The translations under genes and the position numbers were made by a program. From an uncultured Oscillospiraceae bacterium (GTDB taxonomy: Bacteria > Bacillota > Clostridia > Oscillospirales > Acutalibacteraceae), in contig URQJ01000092.1 of assembly GCA_900549945.1 (NCBI GenBank), positions 1-7,321 of the forward strand: DNA of 7,321 nt, in the 5' to 3' direction. Positions 5,220 through 7,321 of the stretch are shown in pieces (positions within the stretch are counted from its first letter, which is position 1; every line of letters starts with the position of its first letter). The notes beneath the pieces are model-generated. The model was not told the origin of the DNA, made no database searches, and saw only the letters and a list, made by a program, of their open reading frames with translations.

Positions 5220-6521
5220 TCAGTCCTCGATGGGCGCCTCGAGACTGTTCATCACAAGTCCGGTGATGAGCTTCGGGTAAAAATATGTCGATTTCTGCGG
5301 CATCTTTTCGCCTGCGGCGGCGACGGCGCCGATTTCCTCGACGCGTGTCGGGTTCAGCAGAAACGCACACTGGCTTTCGCCGGCCTGCACGCTCTCGAGC
5401 GCTTCATCCGCGGAGCGGGTGTAGGTCAGGTTTTTCTGGTTCGCCATATTTTCCTTGTCGATGCCGAGCACGCGCTCCAGAACGAGCGTGTGCAGCACGC
5501 TGACATCCAGACCGCGGGAGGCATCGCTCTTTTCCGGCAGGAAATCCGCCATGACGGCTGGATCCCGGAGTGTGAGCAGCGTGTAGGCGAGTGCGCCGTC
5601 CCGCTTTGCGGCGAATACAAACGACTTTTTGCCCGCGTCGTAGTCGGCCTTGAGGCGCGGCTCAACCGCGTCCCGGCCGGGAAGCGGCTCAATGTCGAAG
5701 TATTCCGCGCTGCCGGAAAGCACCTGCTCTGCCGAAAAATCCGGCAGGCCGCGCACGAGGCGGTGCGTGGGGAACACAAGGAGGCCGGGGTGCGCCATAT
5801 CGACGAGCATCATCATAACAAATTCACTGCCCGGCGCCCAAACGGCGTTTTCGCGGCAGTAGTTCCGGTAGTTGATCGCTGTCTCATAGCGGTGGTGGCC
5901 GTCCGCGATATACAGCTTGCGCGCGGCAAAATCGCTGCGGAATGCCTCGATGGCAAGCGCGTCGTTGACAATCCACAGGCGGTGCGTCACGAGGCCGTCG
6001 GAAAATTCACACCGAGGTGTGCCGCTCGAAAGGCGGTCGATACGGCGCTGGGTCTCGCCGGTGTCGTCCATATAAAGGGAATAAATCTGGCTGAAATTGC
6101 AGTTGGTCGCCTGCATCAGGTTGAAGCGGTCCTGCTTGGCTTTGGAGAGCGTCTCCTCATGCGGCAGCACGACGCCCGCGCTGAAATCCTCCACGCGGAC
6201 AAGACTGATGATGCCCTTGAGCGAGCGTTTCTCGCCGTGGTCGACGCCGGTGAGAAATTCTTCCTCGTAGATGTAGATGCCCGCGTCGTCGTCGCAGTGC
6301 AGCGTGCCGTTCGAAAGCCAGCCGCGCAGCGTTTTCCCGGCGTCGCCGTAGGGATCCTCGCCCTTCGGCAGCTCGAGCCGGATGACGTTGTGCGGGTTGC
6401 GCGCGAGGTATTCGGCGCGCTCCGCGTCGCTGATGATGTCGTAGGGCGGGCAGGTCAGCTCTGCTGGAGAGCCGGCCGCGGCAGTATAGCGCATGGCGTG
6501 AAAAGCCTTGATGTCGGCCAT
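5220..6521 (-). CDS. DUF1015 family protein
   Basis: This 433-aa soluble protein has the hallmarks of the DUF1015 family: CPPYDIIS near the N-terminus (PPYD at residues 25-28), VVLPHEETLSKAKQDR (LPHE at 119-122), YIADGHHRYETA (ADGHHRYET at 206-214) and a C-terminal MPQKSTYFYPKL. Length is normal and no key motif is missing. The biochemical role of the family is unknown; in clostridia it is often found with serine biosynthesis genes, but here it stands alone. ATG 6521 is preceded by GAAGGG about 11 bases away. A second ATG just upstream of it is in another frame. The gene has its own promoter and terminator, so it is a monocistronic unit. Confidence 0.93.
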   Translation of the reverse strand: MADIKAFHAMRYTAAAGSPAELTCPPYDIISDAERAEYLARNPHNVIRLELPKGEDPYGDAGKTLRGWLSNGTLHCDDDAGIYIYEEEFLTGVDHGEKRSLKGIISLVRVEDFSAGVVLPHEETLSKAKQDRFNLMQATNCNFSQIYSLYMDDTGETQRRIDRLSSGTPRCEFSDGLVTHRLWIVNDALAIEAFRSDFAARKLYIADGHHRYETAINYRNYCRENAVWAPGSEFVMMMLVDMAHPGLLVFPTHRLVRGLPDFSAEQVLSGSAEYFDIEPLPGRDAVEPRLKADYDAGKKSFVFAAKRDGALAYTLLTLRDPAVMADFLPEKSDASRGLDVSVLHTLVLERVLGIDKENMANQKNLTYTRSADEALESVQAGESQCAFLLNPTRVEEIGAVAAAGEKMPQKSTYFYPKLITGLVMNSLEAPIED

Positions 6522-6551
6522 AGTGGTTTCATCCCTTCAATCTTTTTCTAA

Positions 6552-6581
6552 ATTGTAGCGCAGGGCTCGGCGGTGTGTCAA
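6552..6581 (-). promoter_or_regulatory. Promoter of the DUF1015 gene
   Basis: The minus-strand -35 box TTGACA (6581-6576) and -10 box TACAAT (6557-6552) are separated by 18 bases. The leader to the ATG is about 25 bases, and no operator or riboswitch is evident in it. Confidence 0.78.
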
Positions 6582-6866
6582 GCGCGAATGTGAAAGCAAT
6601 GTGTTAAAGGGCGGTAAAAAACGGGCGGCGCGCAAGGAAGGCCGTGCCTGTGCGAAAATTTCGTAAACTTGAGACGAATTTTACGCGATGCGGGCGGAGC
6701 ATAACGAAAAATAGAGAAACATAAAGGGTGCGAAATACGCACAGAACTTCGAAGAAAAAACCAAAGACAAATGGATGAAATATCAATAGAAATAAAGGGA
6801 TAGGGGAAAATACCACGATAATTCTAAATTGAAAATAAAAAAACAGTGCTTTTTGATATTTTACTC
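6582..6866. other. AT-rich intergenic stretch with one hairpin-forming dyad
   Basis: No gene is supported. A minus-strand frame of about 100 codons crosses it but is a Phe- and His-rich low-complexity translation with no ribosome binding site. The only clear structure is an inverted repeat: a 13-base arm at 6652-6664 (GCGAAAATTTCGT) pairs with 6674-6686 at 11 of 13 positions, with a nine-base loop. It has no T-run and could be an operator for either flanking promoter. The rest is purine-rich and A-rich on the plus strand. Confidence 0.55.
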
Positions 6867-6896
6867 TTGACAAGCGCGGAGAAACATGCGTATAAT
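6867..6896 (+). promoter_or_regulatory. Consensus promoter of the right-end gene
   Basis: The -35 box TTGACA (6867-6872) and -10 box TATAAT (6891-6896) are both perfect and are spaced 18 bases apart. An A/T-rich upstream stretch that could act as an UP element precedes them. The predicted leader is about 100 bases; I see no recognised riboswitch in it. Confidence 0.8.
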
Positions 6897-7006
6897 TATG
6901 GCGTAATAAATGAGTAGCAAAAGTAAACAAATAGAGAGATCGAGAAAATGCGGCAAATGGCTCTGCGGAGCTTGCATATTACATTCAAAGGGAAGGAAGT
7001 AAGAAA

Positions 7007-7321
7007 ATGAAGCGAAGAATCATGGCGGCCCTGCTGGCTGCGGCGATGCTGGGCGCGTTGATGCTCGTCCGGCGGCAGTCGTTCGCCGTGCGCCGCCGCG
7101 ACCTTGTGCCGCTGGCGGTCATGGGACTGCTCTTCTCCTTTTCGTCGCTCTTCCTGTTCGAGAGCTACAACCACATGGACGCGGGCATCGCTTCGACCAT
7201 CCTGTTCCTCTATCCCGTGCTGGTCGCGGTCATCATGGCCGTCGGCTTCCACGAGAAAGTGAGCCGGATCACCATGCTCTCGATCCTGCTGGCCTTCACC
7301 GGCATCGCCATGCTCTACAAG
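7007..7321 (+). CDS. EamA/DMT-type transporter fragment fused to a signal-like N-terminus (runs off window)
   Basis: The frame is open for 105 codons to the window edge. ATG 7007 is preceded by GGAAGGAAG, a strong ribosome binding site. Residues 1-20 (MKRRIMAALLAAAMLGALML) look exactly like the export signal of a clostridial lipoprotein, but the expected Gly-Cys does not follow. From about residue 21 the sequence becomes RRQSFAVRRRDLVPLAVMG, FLFESYNHMDAGIASTILF, YPVLVAVIMAV and AFTGIAMLYK. This is the interior of a drug/metabolite transporter of the EamA family, from the end of its second helix onward. About 40-50 residues of the normal N-terminus are therefore missing and replaced by the signal-like helix. 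It could be a real fusion made by deletion, or an assembly join. Function as a transporter is doubtful without the missing helix. Confidence 0.7.
   Translation, partial: MKRRIMAALLAAAMLGALMLVRRQSFAVRRRDLVPLAVMGLLFSFSSLFLFESYNHMDAGIASTILFLYPVLVAVIMAVGFHEKVSRITMLSILLAFTGIAMLYK

Noticed and set aside
5184..6551. Long plus-strand open frame (455 codons) opposite the DUF1015 gene
   Set aside because: It is the antisense shadow of a well-supported gene with clear family motifs; its translation is His-, Arg- and Ala-rich without a domain, a common result of GC-rich codon bias.
6604..6930. Minus-strand 108-codon frame rich in Phe, His and Arg
   Set aside because: It spans the rightward consensus promoter and the hairpin dyad, lacks a ribosome binding site and looks like a translation of AT-rich non-coding DNA.
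6896..7252. Minus-strand 118-codon charged frame opposite the EamA-like ORF
   Set aside because: Typical antisense of a membrane protein gene: very rich in Asp, Glu, His, Arg and Gln, with no start signal.

Overview
The window looks like chromosome of a GC-rich gut-type Clostridium relative (Firmicutes; an Oscillospiraceae-like genome is my guess). The evidence is consensus sigma-A style promoters, strong purine-rich ribosome binding sites, a tRNA-Gln gene that encodes its own CCA end, a clostridial type of DUF1015 protein, and GC-rich codon use. No gene is species-diagnostic, so this placement is inference.

Left part (1-3442): a tRNA-Gly(UCC) gene, cut by the window edge, points left. Its promoter and the promoter of a rightward four-gene unit lie back to back. 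That unit encodes a Crp/Fnr-family regulator, a lipoprotein substrate-binding protein, an ABC permease and an ABC ATPase. The transporter genes overlap by 11 and 14 bases, which suggests translational coupling. The importer resembles the SsuABC/NMT1 (COG0715-like) class; its substrate cannot be read from the sequence. A 20-bp dyad covers the spacer and -10 box of the regulator promoter, which suggests autoregulation. A hairpin followed by five T lies just after the binding-protein gene, inside the first codons of the permease gene.

Middle part (3458-5019): an AT-richer islet bounded by two 164/165-bp direct repeats. The right repeat ends exactly on the encoded CCA of a leftward tRNA-Gln(UUG) gene. 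Between the repeats are two tightly coupled leftward genes. The first is a 213-aa protein with a CxxC...HxxCxC module like the C-terminal part of phage minor head proteins, plus a conserved-looking C-terminal domain. The second is a small acidic 83-aa protein. Together they look like a toxin and immunity pair carried as a small cassette; this is inference. A branched hairpin followed by a T-rich run may terminate their transcript.

Right part (5092-7321): the tRNA-Gln promoter, a strong terminator, and a leftward DUF1015-family gene with its own promoter. Next comes an AT-rich intergenic stretch with a perfect-hexamer rightward promoter. It drives an ORF that runs off the window. This last ORF appears chimeric: about 20 residues typical of an export signal run straight into the interior of an EamA/DMT-type membrane transporter.

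The most interesting parts are the repeat-bounded cassette beside tRNA-Gln, the chimeric ORF at the right end, and the regulatory structures in the ABC operon.
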